From: Glandiceps talaboti
Taxonomy: Eukaryota > Hemichordata > Enteropneusta > Spengelidae
Assembly: GCF_964340395.1 (NCBI RefSeq)
Contig: NC_135562.1
Location: 501,001 to 565,000 of the forward strand
Direction of reading: 5' to 3'
Length of the DNA: 64,000 bases
Part shown: in pieces, positions 24,354-36,213 of the stretch
Numbering within the stretch: the first letter of the stretch is position 1
Layout: each line of letters opens with the position of its first letter
Program-made: the position numbers and the translations under genes
Notes under the pieces: model-generated
Database searches by the model: none
Seen by the model: only the letters and a program-made list of their open reading frames with translations
Told to the model about the DNA's origin: nothing

Positions 24354-25092
24354 CAAAAACGGGAGGAATGAAAGAGGAACAAGAGACAGAGAAGAAAGAA
24401 CGAACATTGCCTCGTAAATTCTTGGAAATCCAACCGTTTATTCGGATCGATGCATTGTGCTCCATTTACATTTCAAGAAGTGAAAGTCCACATAAATGCT
24501 GGGCATATATTTGTACATATTCTTAGCGTCAGTAACTGTACAGTGAAACACAAAGATACCTTGAAAATGTCACATTAGTGTGACGTAACCTTTGTGAATG
24601 TCAACGCACATCTAAATGTGTTCTTTTAGGGTGCCTTCCGTAATTCCAGGGGGGCAGGGAAATCAAATTTGGGCTGTTGCGTAGTATTACCCTCCCCCAT
24701 ATCCGTAGTGGTAAAAATTGGCCATCTCTTAACTTTCTTTCACCAAAACATGACCCCACCCTGTTAGAATATTTCAAAACATGGGTCAAAGTGTTGTCAG
24801 AAATGTACAAGGATACGAGCCCCAGAATCAATGATAAGGACTTCCCATTACTACCTTCACCTGCGTTTGGATTTCATTGGCTGAGCTGAAGGCCACAACT
24901 CGCAACGATTAGATTGGCATACTCATGATATTCATGCACCATCTCCACTACATCATCCGTATCTTACCTTCCAGCTCCCGTTTTAATCCTGTGAGACACA
25001 CTCCTCTTCTAACACCACAACTGACAACTTATTTATTACATGGTTGTCAGCAGCAATTTGATTGATGTAGGCTTTCATTATGATACCTACAC
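24354..25092. other. Unique DNA, no recognised gene
   Basis: A 70-codon open frame at 24677-24889 has no recognisable family and no splice context. Confidence 0.6.
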
Positions 25093-25140
25093 ATAACCCC
25101 AACCCTAACCCTAACCCTAACCCTAACCCTAACCCTAACC
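25093..25140. repeat. Interstitial telomere-type repeat (CCCTAA)6
   Basis: Six perfect CCCTAA units (25103-25138) preceded by one CCCCAA variant. This is the TTAGGG type used by deuterostomes and many other animals, C-rich strand on +. Confidence 0.95.
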
Positions 25141-26060
25141 GAAGTGGCAACAATGGGATTTGAAGTGGTGGCAGCGACGGATGGGATGGCGAAAATAATG
25201 CAATGTTCTACAATACATGAGTGAAAGTAAAAGGAGTCCCTCTCCCAATCCAATTTTCTAAAATATGGCCCTATTCTACTGTTAACTCAGTTGAATGGAC
25301 AAAAGACACTATTTAAATGTCTATACCGAAAGGTACACTTTCTTTTTATACCTTGACCTTGACTTCATCTCCATATTCAAGGTCAAATAGCAAATTGGTC
25401 AATCAGTGAAGTTTTGTATCTAGAAATAGCATTCGAATTTGCATAGTAGCTTCAAGTTTGCCATTTAACACACCAGTCGGGAACTATGTCTTCAATGAAG
25501 GCTTGTTTTGTCACAAATCAATACAAATTCAAATAGATTAGTTTCCAAACTAATCTGAGAGCTTTGTTTTACTATTTTATACAGTCTTCTCTCTGACAAT
25601 TCATGTATTTTTATTTTCCTTTTTTTATTGATAACGACTCGTTTGTTATAAATGACAGCCAGCTAGAATAAATGATCGTTTCTCATTTCGCAATATATCT
25701 CGGATAAGCTCTATTTTAGCTCCACGTCTTAAGAAGCGAGTTTCACAGAATCAATCTCGAAGATAAATGAAGCCAACATTTATTGGCGCGTGTATTGAAT
25801 CGCAACCCGTGCATCACTACTTTGAAGTGTCGTCTATTCACATCATTACCCACTTCAAACCTCAGGGGGGTAACAACAGTTATGAGCAATATAGTACGAT
25901 TTTGTCGACTTGACAAGTCTAAGTCATCATTCAACAGTAAAATTTAGTCGCTGTGTGTTCATTGGAGAAAGATAAATTATTTCATTCAGATGAAAACTTT
26001 CACCCGCAACGAATCGACCGTAGCAAATTTACATGTAATGATATAACCAGATTTAAACTG
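25141..26060. other. Unique DNA, no recognised gene
   Basis: Nothing supported was found on either strand. Confidence 0.6.
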
Positions 26061-26576
26061 AATGCCTCCCGTAAGGGCAGACCCATAGATTTTTGGGCCT
26101 ATCCATATTGTTGGAAGGCAAAATTCTGAGTTATAGCTATCATACATGATGTACCCATTAATTGCAAAATTAATTATATGAAACTATATGAAGTTTGAAG
26201 CTTGCAATGCATAGTTAACATATTAAAACACCATTCATTATGCAAATTAACCATTTATTATGCAAATTAACCATTTAGTTTATAAATTATATCACCAAGC
26301 TTTAGATGACACATGCACTTCTTTACCATCAATACATACACTACATTATCTGAAATTTAAAGCTTACATTCTTAAGATATAACCTATTTACCGAAAATCG
26401 TTAATTATGCACATTGCTCATTAAAATTAAAAACTATACCAGGCTTTAGAGGGTATGTGTGTTTTCTCCTGGTTGATATATGTGCCAAATTATGTGGAAT
26501 TTGAAGTGTGCTCTGCAAAGATATAGCTTAATTACTAAAGGTCGTTATTTATTCAAATTACTCATTAAAAGTAAAT
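26061..26576 (+). repeat. Dispersed repeat family with ATGAAATTTGAAGC motif, locus 1
   Basis: A degenerate unit of about 150-165 bp recurs three times, marked by GAAGTTTGAAGCTTGC (26187), GAAATTTAAAGCTTAC (26351) and GGAATTTGAAGTGTGC (26501), each followed by a TTAAGATATA-like tail and an AATTATGCA(A/C)ATT stretch. The same marker recurs at 43545-43790. Confidence 0.55.
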
Positions 26577-26878
26577 GCTATATCTACCCTACAGCTATAA
26601 ACACTGAATCAAATCCTTACCTATTTATATACTAAAGTTATTAGTGTCACAGTTAATTAATATATAGATATATCTACCCTACATCTATAAACACTGAATC
26701 AAATCCTTACCTATTTATATACTAAAGTTATTAGTGTCACAGTTAATTAATATATAGATACATCTACCCTACATCTATAAACACTGAATTAAATCCTTAC
26801 CTATTTATATACTAAAGTTATTAGTGTCACAGTTAATTTATATATAGATATATCTACCCTACATCTATAAATTCAAAT
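26577..26878. repeat. Tandem repeat, 90-bp unit, 3.3 copies
   Basis: ATCTACCCTACA(G/T)CTATAAACA recurs at a spacing of 90 bp with very few differences, so it is a recent duplication. Confidence 0.95.
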
Positions 26879-27085
26879 AACCGTTTATATTACTAGTAAA
26901 CGATGTTCACTGCTTTTACACTTCAAGAAATCATTTGAACAAAATTACGAGTTAATATAAAAATCAAGTCGAGTTTTAACATCCATTTCACACATCAGTC
27001 TTTCCGTCATAACAAATCTCGATTCATTACATCTAAGGAGATTAAACCAGTAACGATTATGGTAAGGCATCTTGGCTCATCTTAC

Positions 27086-28086
27086 AAATCAATCACCACT
27101 GTATACCAATCACCGCTGCCTACCAATCACCACTGTATACCAATCACCGCTGCCTACCAATCACCACTGTATACCAATCACCGCTGCCTACCAATCACCA
27201 CTGCATACCAATCACTACTGCCTACCAATCACCACTGTATACCAATTACCACTGCCTACTAATCACCACTGTATACCAATCACCACTGTATACCAATCAC
27301 CACTGTATACCAATCAACACTGTATACCAATCACCACTGCCTACCAATCACCACTGTATACCAATCACCACTGCCTACCAATCACCACTGCCTACCAATC
27401 ACCACTGTATACCAATCACCACTGTATACCAATCAACACTGTATACCAATCACCACTGTATACCATTCTCCACTGCCTACCAACCACCACTGCATACCAA
27501 TCACCACTGCCTACCAATCACCACTGTATACTAATCACCACTGTATACCAATCACCACTGTATAGCAATCACCACTGTATACCAATCAACACTGTATACC
27601 AATCACCACTGTATACCAATCACCACTGCCTACCAATCACCACTGTAAACCAATCACCACTGCCTACCAATCACCACTGTATACCAATCATCACTGTATA
27701 CCAATCACCACTGCCTACCAATCACCACTATATACCAATCACCACTGCATACCAATCACCACTGTATACCAATCACCACTGTATACCAATCACCACTGTA
27801 TACCAATCACCACTGCCTACCAATCACCACTGTATACCAATCACCACTGTATACCAATCACCACTGCCTACCAATCACCACTGTATACCAATCACCACTG
27901 TATACCAATCACCACTGTATACCAATCACCACTATATACCAATCACCACTGCCTACCAATCACCACTGTATACCAATCACCACTGCCTACCAATCACCAC
28001 TGCATACCAATCACCACTGCCTACCAATCACCACTGTATACCAATCACCACTGTATAGCAAACACCACTGTATACCAATCGCAATC
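27086..28086. repeat. Minisatellite, 17-bp unit, about 59 copies
   Basis: Unit TACCAATCACCACTG(TA/CC), so each carries CCAATCA. Fifty-one bases hold three units, which keeps a 328-codon frame open as a 17-residue period. This is not a gene. Confidence 0.97.
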
Positions 28087-28635
28087 ACGATGTAGTTAGT
28101 TTCCAAGGCTTTTGCTATTCAAGGAATAGAAATTATAAAACGAAATACTTCATTTCATTAATATCGTGGTATTACTAATGGTATTACACGCAAAGTACAC
28201 AACTACCAATGTTGGTAATATTCCTTTTTTTGGCACCAGTCGATGTACTGTAGCAATGCTGGTAATATTTGAGTCAGACGACAATCTCATTCAGGTGAAA
28301 TACATTTCATTGGAGTTTTGTAAAAGACAACAACTTAACCAACGTAATAATGACATCCTAAAACCTTTATAATGACATCCTAAAACAGCAAATTTGTTAC
28401 AACATAAGTAATATTTTATCAAGTTCTAAATTCCCTTTGGTCAAGTACTCAATTGTGGTTCAAATTCATCATTGCAACTGACTCCTATAGAGAGTAGGAG
28501 GTCTGACTTAGATAGTCCTAATGTCACCATGTATCAAATTTAATGCCATGCGTATCAATTAGTGACTTTAGAATGCTTAGGGGAATGTCACCATGAACTG
28601 ATATGTACGTGTGTCCGAGTAATGAAAAGACTCAC
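28087..28635. other. Unique DNA
   Basis: Contains a short inverted repeat around CTCCTA...TAGGAG at about 28480-28500. An acceptor-like and donor-like pair brackets about 55 bp at 28240-28294, too little to call an exon. Confidence 0.5.
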
Positions 28636-28832
28636 ATCTGATGTACATGTAACCCGTAATTGCTAGCAAAAGTAGTGAGACCAGCAATCATGTTGTGAAT
28701 AATACATTGATTTAGTATAGATGACAAATACACCAGTCTGCCAATCTCATCCAAAACAAAATTGCGTTTGAACTTTATTGCCAAGTCACAGTCTAAAATA
28801 GAATCATTTACATATACATTGCCTTCATCGTA
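28636..28832 (-). CDS. Candidate internal coding exon, unrecognised gene
   Basis: Read on the minus strand, TTTATCGTTATTGCAG precedes 28832 and GTGAGT follows 28636. The 197 bp between are open in one frame, entering at phase 0 and leaving at phase 2 (65 residues, starting YDEGNVYVNDSILD). The composition looks protein-like, with several charged-hydrophobic alternations (LAIKFKRNFVLDEIGRL). I recognise no family and find no partner exons, so it may be chance or a pseudogene remnant. Confidence 0.3.
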
Positions 28833-29724
28833 CTGCAATAACGATAAATACCAAATGATCAACAACTAAAAATGAGACAGATTTCCAATTTTTTAAATCC
28901 TGTAATAGTTCCCTCAAGTGGCATTTGTTTCTTGAACGTACTGTTCTATATGTGTAAATCAATTATATTAACGTAACTAATACACTTTTCAGAGTGCTAA
29001 GTTTAGGTACGGATGTAGTGAACATGGCATATTGATGACACATTGCCGCCATTAAAGGGTCCGCAGTTGCCATTAAAGGGTGTGCAGTTGCCATTAAAGG
29101 GTTTGCAGTTGCGATGATTAAACACAGTGCAATCAATTCCTGGATGAGTGGTCAGTTTAGTGTATTTCTTAGCACCACGATGTTTTCCTATAGTAACGAC
29201 CGTTCAAAGCTACCAGGCTTGGGGTAAAAAGGGTGTGAAAGTTGAAAGGAAAATACAAATGTTTTTGACTTGAAACATTAAGTATACAATTTATGTTGTT
29301 CACAAATCCCGGCGTCATCATGTGACTTATCAGTTCGTGCGAGGCCACGGGGAATTGTATACATGCCAACAATTCTTTGCAGTATATATTTGGTTGATTG
29401 TTTATCTCATCTCAGCTACTATAAAGCGAGATGCGATTTACACGTATTCTAGTTATCTGCGTGCGTCGTATACAATGTACGCAGGGACCAGTTTAAGACT
29501 ATACTTACTTCAAACTTAAAGTGAACTATAGTATCAAAACATAGACACGTCAACATGCCTGTAATGATTCCTTCCTGGATGATAAGCTTAAGTTATCATC
29601 ATTAGTTCCATTTTTATGTTCATCCCACTGACCACTATCTGTATCTTATCGTCATCAGCTAAAAAAACAATTATGATGTCAATTAGGCGGAAACAGGTTA
29701 TTTTGTTGTCTTTCGTTTTTACAG
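28833..29724. other. Unique DNA with a 21-bp triplicate
   Basis: GCCATTAAAGGGT(T/C)(T/C)GCAGTTG-like units repeat three times at about 29047-29112. No other structure recognised. Confidence 0.6.
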
Positions 29725-29846
29725 GCCTCAGGACATTAGCAGAAAATCTAAGTATAGTGAACAGAATGAGAAACAGAGGAGCTGTTAGGGTATACAAACA
29801 TATAGAGAATCACAGTAATGATGGATCACGAATCAGTGGGAAGTGA
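29725..29846 (+). CDS. Candidate terminal coding exon, unrecognised gene
   Basis: TTGTCTTTCGTTTTTACAG is a strong acceptor ending at 29724. The frame that follows (LRTLAENLSIVNRMRNRGAV, then RVYKHIENHSND) runs about 40 residues to TGA at 29844-29846. The polar, charged composition looks coding. Upstream exons, a poly(A) signal and a recognised family are all missing, so confidence is low. Confidence 0.28.
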
Positions 29847-30081
29847 ACATTGTAAAAATGTAAAAGGAATATCGATAAGTTTCATAGCCTGGGGTCATGT
29901 ATTACTTCAATTTAGTCAAACTGAGTATTCCGATCAGTGCACATATATAATTATGCATTGTATTATTATTATTATTATACATGTATATCCACGTCATAAT
30001 CTTAAAACCTGTTTACGTTTTCATATGATGTATTTGCAATCGATGTAATTAGTATGTTTTCTTCTGATAAGCTCAATTCAG

Positions 30082-30191
30082 GTCACGTGACTGATAGCTT
30101 TATAAACTAACCACGACACCCTTGGGTCCACGAAAGCCTTGGGTCCACTGAACTTGCTTTCATAGCAGAACTCCACTTGCAATACTTTCAG
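30082..30191 (+). promoter_or_regulatory. Candidate TATA promoter with E-box and first exon
   Basis: GTCACGTGAC at 30082-30091, TTTATAAA at about 30099-30106, then about 85 bp with a duplicated CTTGGGTCCAC, ending ACTTTCAG|GTTAGT (GT at 30192). The spacing fits a TATA promoter with a short first exon. No coding exon follows soon; the GPCR 22 kb downstream has an orphan 5' acceptor. Confidence 0.35.
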
Positions 30192-31196
30192 GTTAGTCGC
30201 ATTTTTTGTCCTTTTTGTATCTTAACAGATACTCTGTAAATTGTATATTTCACTTTCGATATTTCCTATTGTGATAGTATTTAGTAATATTAACAATCTA
30301 TTGCTGAACCGTATTTTATAGTATTTTACACGTAGTCAAACCAGCAATAATCGTTGACTGTACATCCCAGAAGGCACGTCATTTGACAACGAAACTACTA
30401 GTCGACTACAATCAGTGTAGTAAATTCAGGTTGGTTTACTGACTAACCATTTTTGGAAGCTTAAATATGTAAAGCGTGATCTAGGCAGGAACAAATGGAA
30501 TTTTGAAATCAAGGTAGAAGCCCTGAGCAGCCATGATCATATCCATAACAACCATGATAATATCCATGGCAACCATGATCACATCCACACCAACCATGGT
30601 CACATCCATAGGAGCCACAAAACTGATTTATGATTTTAAGATGAGTTCCATCCATCTGCGATTTAGGTTTTAGATATAATGGTGTATTTGTTAAGAAACC
30701 ATTACGATGCTCTTAGTAACAACACAGTCCCGATATTTAAAAAGTTGAAACAAATGAGTAATCCAGAAAATAAACAGATCGATGAAGACGTTCCTTAGCA
30801 AAAGTTGTCTTTTCCATAAAACTAACAGACCAACTTGAGTTGTAATAAATATACATTTGAATGTCTGAGGGAAGGGACTTTTCGACCGACCTGTAGTTGA
30901 AGTGACTAAGGAAAAGACAGGTATAGATACCACAGGAAAACCCAATTAGAGACACAACCATCGCTCTATCATTAATCATTCTAGCACTCGAACACAACAA
31001 ATCTAAACATTCCAACCGCTTTTATGCCCACAGCAATCCGTATTATACGCATAGCAACCGCTATTATGTCCATGGCAACTATCTAAATTATCATATATGG
31101 TAATTACATCAATTGTATTTTGTAACTTCAGAACATACAAGTAGAACTGTATTGAATTTAAATCGTGATACACACCAAAGTTCCTTTTATCAAGGA
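30192..31196. other. Unique DNA with short ATCCATRRCAACCATGAT repeats
   Basis: At about 30520-30615 a 21-bp unit with CCATGATCA(C/T)ATCCA recurs four times, and related GCAACCGC/ATTATG pieces appear at 31015-31085. Minus-strand frames at 30.7-31.0 kb are not recognised. Confidence 0.55.
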
Positions 31197-31692
31197 ACAT
31201 GTATGTATGTATGTATGTATGTATGTATGTATGTATGTATGTATGTATGTATGTATGTATGTATGTATGTATGTATGTATGTATGTATGTATGTATGTAC
31301 GTACGTACGTACGTACGTACGTACGTACGTACGTACGTATGTATGTATGTATGTATGTATGTATGTATGTATGTATGTATGTATGTATGTATGTACGTAC
31401 GTACGTACGTACGTACGTACGTACGTACGTACGTACGTATGTATGTATGTATGTATGTATGTATGTATGTATGTATGTATGTATGTATGTATGTATGTAT
31501 GTATGTATGTATGTATGTATGTATGTATGTATGTATGTATGTATGTATGTATGTATGTATGTATGTATGTATGTATGTATGTATGTATGTACGTACGTAC
31601 GTACGTACGTACGTACGTACGTACGTACGTACGTACGTACGTACGTACGTACGTATGTATGTATGTATGTATGTATGTATGTATGTATGTAC

Positions 31693-31724
<32 letters not shown>

Positions 31725-31765
31725 ATGTATGTATGTATGTATGTATGTATGTATGTATGTATGTA
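31197..31765. repeat. Blocked microsatellite (GTAT)n / (GTAC)n / (GT)n
   Basis: Pure GTAT tracts alternate with three pure GTAC blocks: 31297-31336 (10 units), 31393-31436 (11 units) and 31589-31652 (16 units), plus a short GT block near 31694-31708. The whole 570 bp is alternating purine-pyrimidine. The long frames in all registers are artefacts. Confidence 0.98.
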
Positions 31766-33761
31766 CAAGTGTGCACATTCAGTATTGGAAGGAAACTATT
31801 GAACGAAATGTGAACGTTTAGTTAAGTGAAAATATTTCCATGAACAGAATAGGGTGGGATCAGGTGTAAGACAACCAATGTATAGTGAAATACAAACACC
31901 ATAAAGAAAGTATGGACGATCGAAGGTTCACCTTTTGACTAGGTTAATTGTTTTAACTTAACGTCTTTGATCGATCGTGAATTACCTTAATCATACATCA
32001 CAATGTGAGATAGATGCCTAATGAAATTACGACGCAATAAAACCTGATATTTCACTTTGAGCCGCGGTGATATATTTTTAATGTCTTCAGTTCATGTACT
32101 ATGCTTTATTTTATTATCAGTTCATCAGCCTTAGTCTATTGTTTTACGGTTTTCAATTAGTATCCTATTGGTGCCCCTGATGAGTGCCACTATGACCGTC
32201 TCCTTTTAGAGTTGACGAAAGTTATGTAGCCTGTATTGTCATCTTCTCTCCTCTTAATCCCCCTCAGGAGCGGAACTGAGATTCTTTAGCCTTCTTTGTT
32301 GGTCAGAGGTCACAGTTTTAAACGTCTTATCTCCAATATTGTGATATTATATTATTATTTTATATATAAATTGAAAGTTCGAGCACGATTGCAACGATTG
32401 CATTCGGTCAGTAACATAATATCACGCTTAATTGACGATCAGAAAGTGTGTCCTAAGCGCAGCTTCCCTCTCTACTAATGTCACATGTAATTTATACTCA
32501 CTAAAATAGATCGGAAACAGACCTTGATGGCTTCTAATGATTGTTATAGGTACACGAGCCAAAGGCAAGATATAATCAACACATCTACATCAACTTACTC
32601 GCGATATGTGTCCATAAAGAGCTTACAGAAATACAAATCCTTCCGATGTTGCTTCCTGGCACAAGATCGGTTTACAATTCCGGATTATGAGGTGTTGTAT
32701 TATCGGAGATTTCGAAACATCCCAGGGATGCTCTTTTTAAAGTTCAACTAAAATGTCATGAGCGTCGTGTAATAAGGTCATGACGCTTACATGACATAAT
32801 TATATGTCGAAATGCCTGTAATATTTAGCGATGTTTAATTCTTGTTCTTTCCCTGGGACTTTTTATATGTTAGGCCGATACTTGTTTTTTTTAAAGTGAA
32901 TTCCGTTACGGTATTTATAGAAAACTAGAATATCTTGATAACATATTTACTGTGAAAAGGGTTTGTCAAAAATAAACAGTTCATTTGACCGAGAGAATTG
33001 GTTGATATTCATTTCCCTAATCAATGATTTTAACTGACTGATTTGATCAATTTCAATTACATAGATATTTACATAGTTGAAATTGACTATCTCCGATATA
33101 ATTACAGTCAGACACTGAGGTATTGATTGTCACGTGGGAGACACCTTTTGATCCGACATTGGTATCACATGTACTTATGCATATATATTACGTTGAGGTG
33201 CAGTATGGAGTCATCACTTTGTACATATTGAATATGTTTGAGTGTTAACACAAATAATTCACTCTGAGTATCATTCTGTAGCCGACATATTTGTCCCAAC
33301 AATGAAACATGTTCAATGTGTGTGTTAATTACGATCACTTTAAACCCAAGATTATGATGTGAATTCATAAAACGTAAATATTTTTATTTATAATTATACA
33401 AACCGAAATAAAAATAATCTGTCGAAAGAATTACAAATAAAATGCAAGAATGTGTTGAAAAAGAATTTTGGCTTTATTCTGAAGAACCTTTTAATAAACG
33501 TCAAAGACCAAATGCCATTTTCTTCCTGACACTGTAACAAATACAGTAGGTTGATGCATATATTATGTAAATATGGTGAGAGCAACTCTCGAGTGCCCTA
33601 TAACATTTATACATATCATGAACACAGCAAAGAGCGATAAGGGAGTTTATATGGTGCACGAACAAGTTTATACATGAATGAACACTGCAAGCAGCGATAC
33701 TAAAGGGAGTACTAAACTTTTTAAACAGTTAGAAAGGATGGCTTCATACCACAGGGAATGC
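31766..33761. other. Unique AT-rich DNA, no recognised gene
   Basis: Open frames up to 75 codons (for example 32524-32751) were inspected and not recognised. GTCACGTGGG occurs at 33129-33138. Confidence 0.6.
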
Positions 33762-34697
33762 CAGGACTAGTGATATGTGGTCACATTGATGTCAGGACTA
33801 GTAATGTGTGGTCACATTGATGTCAGGACTAGTAATATGTGGTCACATTGATGTCAGGACTAGTAATGTGTGGTCACATTGATGTCAGGACTAGTAATAT
33901 GTGGTCACATTGATGTCAGGACTAGTAATATGTGGTCACATTGATGTCAGGACTAGTAATGTGTGGTCACATTGATGTCAGGACTAGTAATATGTGGTCA
34001 CATTGATGTCAGGACTAGTAATGTGTGGTCACATTGATGTCAGGACTAGTAATATGTGGTCACATTGATGTCAGGACTAGTAATATGTGGTCACATTGAT
34101 GTCATGACGAGTAATATGTGGTCACATTGATGTCATGACGAGTAATATGTGGTCACATTGATGTCAGGACTAGTAATATGTGGTCACATTGATGTCAGGA
34201 CTAGTAATATGTGGTCACATTGATGTCAGGACTAGTAATATGTGGTCACATTGATGTCAGGACTAGTAATGTGTGGTCACATTGATGTCAGGACTAGTAA
34301 TATGTGGTCACATTGATGTCAGGACTAGTAATGTGTGGTCACATTGATGTCAGGACTAGTAATATGTGGTCACATTGATGTCAGGACTAGTAATGTGTGG
34401 TCACATTGATGTCAGGACTAGTAATGTGTGGTCACATTGATGTCAGGACTAGTAATATGTGGTCACATTGATGTCAGGACTAGTAATATGTGGTCACATT
34501 GATGTCAGGACTAGTAATATGTGGTCACATTGATGTCAGGACTAGTAATATGTGGTCACATTGATGTCATGACGAGTAATATGTGGTCACATTGATGTCA
34601 TGACGAGTAATATGTGGTCACATTGATGTCAGGACTAGTAATGTGTGGTCACATTGATGTCATGACTAGTAATGTGTGGTCACATTGATGTCATGAA
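33762..34697. repeat. Minisatellite, 31-bp unit, 30 copies
   Basis: Units contain GGACTAGTAAT(A/G)TGTGGTCA and CATTGATGTCA. Paired CATGACGAG variant units at 34103 and 34568 are exactly 465 bp (15 units) apart, showing a higher-order duplication. Confidence 0.97.
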
Positions 34698-36213
34698 GTT
34701 TCTGATTTAGAAAACAATGATTATCAAAACAGAATTAATGTCTGACTTGATGGCTTATGAAGTAGCTAACATATTTTATGAACTCTTTCATATTCTTTTG
34801 ATGATGTTTATGGTTTATTAACTCAAATTTAATGTCGTCTCGGTGAATACATCTTTCTAGCTACTTAATATACCCACTTGGCCAAATGGGTTTACCTTAT
34901 ACGGCATGCTGTAAAAGGTTGTCCTTATTTTTTGCAATCTATGGAGCTATAGAATAATATCAAGGTGGACAACCTTGTAGACAATTTGCGCGGAACGTAA
35001 TAGTTTCACGATTGTCAAGGTACAACTCTAAGTGTGCTTACAAAGACTAAACTACCAAACGTTACGGTTTGATAAATTATTATATATAATGTGACTGATT
35101 ACAGATAAAATGATGTAGACTTAGTGTTTCACCCATGTAACATGCCATTTATTACACTCTCAGACAACTTCTAATGCTAAATAAACAATTACATAGGTGC
35201 CATGCACAGTGGGGATGTAGAAGTAATCAAGTTTAAATGTTGATTATGGTTAGAACCTAAACAATTGCAGCCATAAAAATCACCAAGTCCATGTGACGTG
35301 TTTTCATTAGAAGCCTGTTTTTACTGCACTGTGAAAGAATGGCAATGCTTTATATCAGCCTTCAATGTGATTGGGCAAATGATCCTGCTGTGTTTGTTGT
35401 GTCTCTGTTATCGTTAGTCTAGAGTTGAAATATGTCTATCTTTTGTGTCAAAAAACACAATGTCCCAAACACCAAGCCAACATCATTTTAGCTATAATGT
35501 TTATTTTAATAGAAAGACATTTTTAATATGTAACAAAGTCTAAAACGTTTGATGTCTAGCAGATTCAAAGACCTAAAACTGTTTTAGTACCGAGAACTCG
35601 TTCAGTATTGTAACAGTACTGTAGGCCACAATTTGTCACGGATAATTATTGTATAGATTACTTTGTGATTTCCATGAGCTGCTGCTCTATCTAGAATTTC
35701 GTTTCGTTTCCTCTTGTGTGGGCATTCTGCTAAATGGATTGTCACCACGCTAATTACTTGCTTAACGTGAAATGGGCACTGGGAAGTTCCAAGGCCAGTA
35801 ATAGCACAGCGATAACAGTTCCCTGTCGTGCGCCCTCACACATCGACAAGAATATGTGAGACATTAATCTTTTGATTACTAATTATTTTGACTATATCTA
35901 TTTGCCAAACGAGACCGTAGACAAACACTTCAACGACCTGTCGAATGTGAGGAATAAATCAGTCGGCAATTTGTTATATTAAAGTTCAACCAAGATCTCA
36001 GCGTTGTACAAACAGTATGTGTTTAATATGTATGGCAGGGTATTCGTACACAGACATAAAAAAAGACAACTTTAATTTGAGTCAGGCTTTTCACGACTCG
36101 GACATAAATCCATGTCATAAACAGTAAATGGCACAAGTGAAGACTCACTTTTATCGTTTACAGTCTTAGAGATGTAGAGTTTAGACTTTATCAACTCAAC
36201 TAACACACTAAAT
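34698..36213. other. Unique AT-rich DNA, no recognised gene
   Basis: No coding exon, RNA gene or element was recognised on either strand. Confidence 0.6.

Noticed and set aside
27072-28058. A 328-codon + strand frame rich in Thr, Asn, His and Pro.
   Set aside because: 17-bp repeat read as a 51-bp period; no start context or domain.
28166-28372. A 68-codon + frame with an acceptor-like and donor-like pair around about 55 bp.
   Set aside because: Too short, and its phase does not join the candidate exon at 29725.
30691-31015. Two overlapping minus-strand frames of 84-92 codons.
   Set aside because: Non-ATG starts, no splice sites, no recognisable family, and mutually exclusive frames.
31190-31821. 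Long YVCM/YIHT frames in all registers.
   Set aside because: Tetranucleotide microsatellite translated in every frame.
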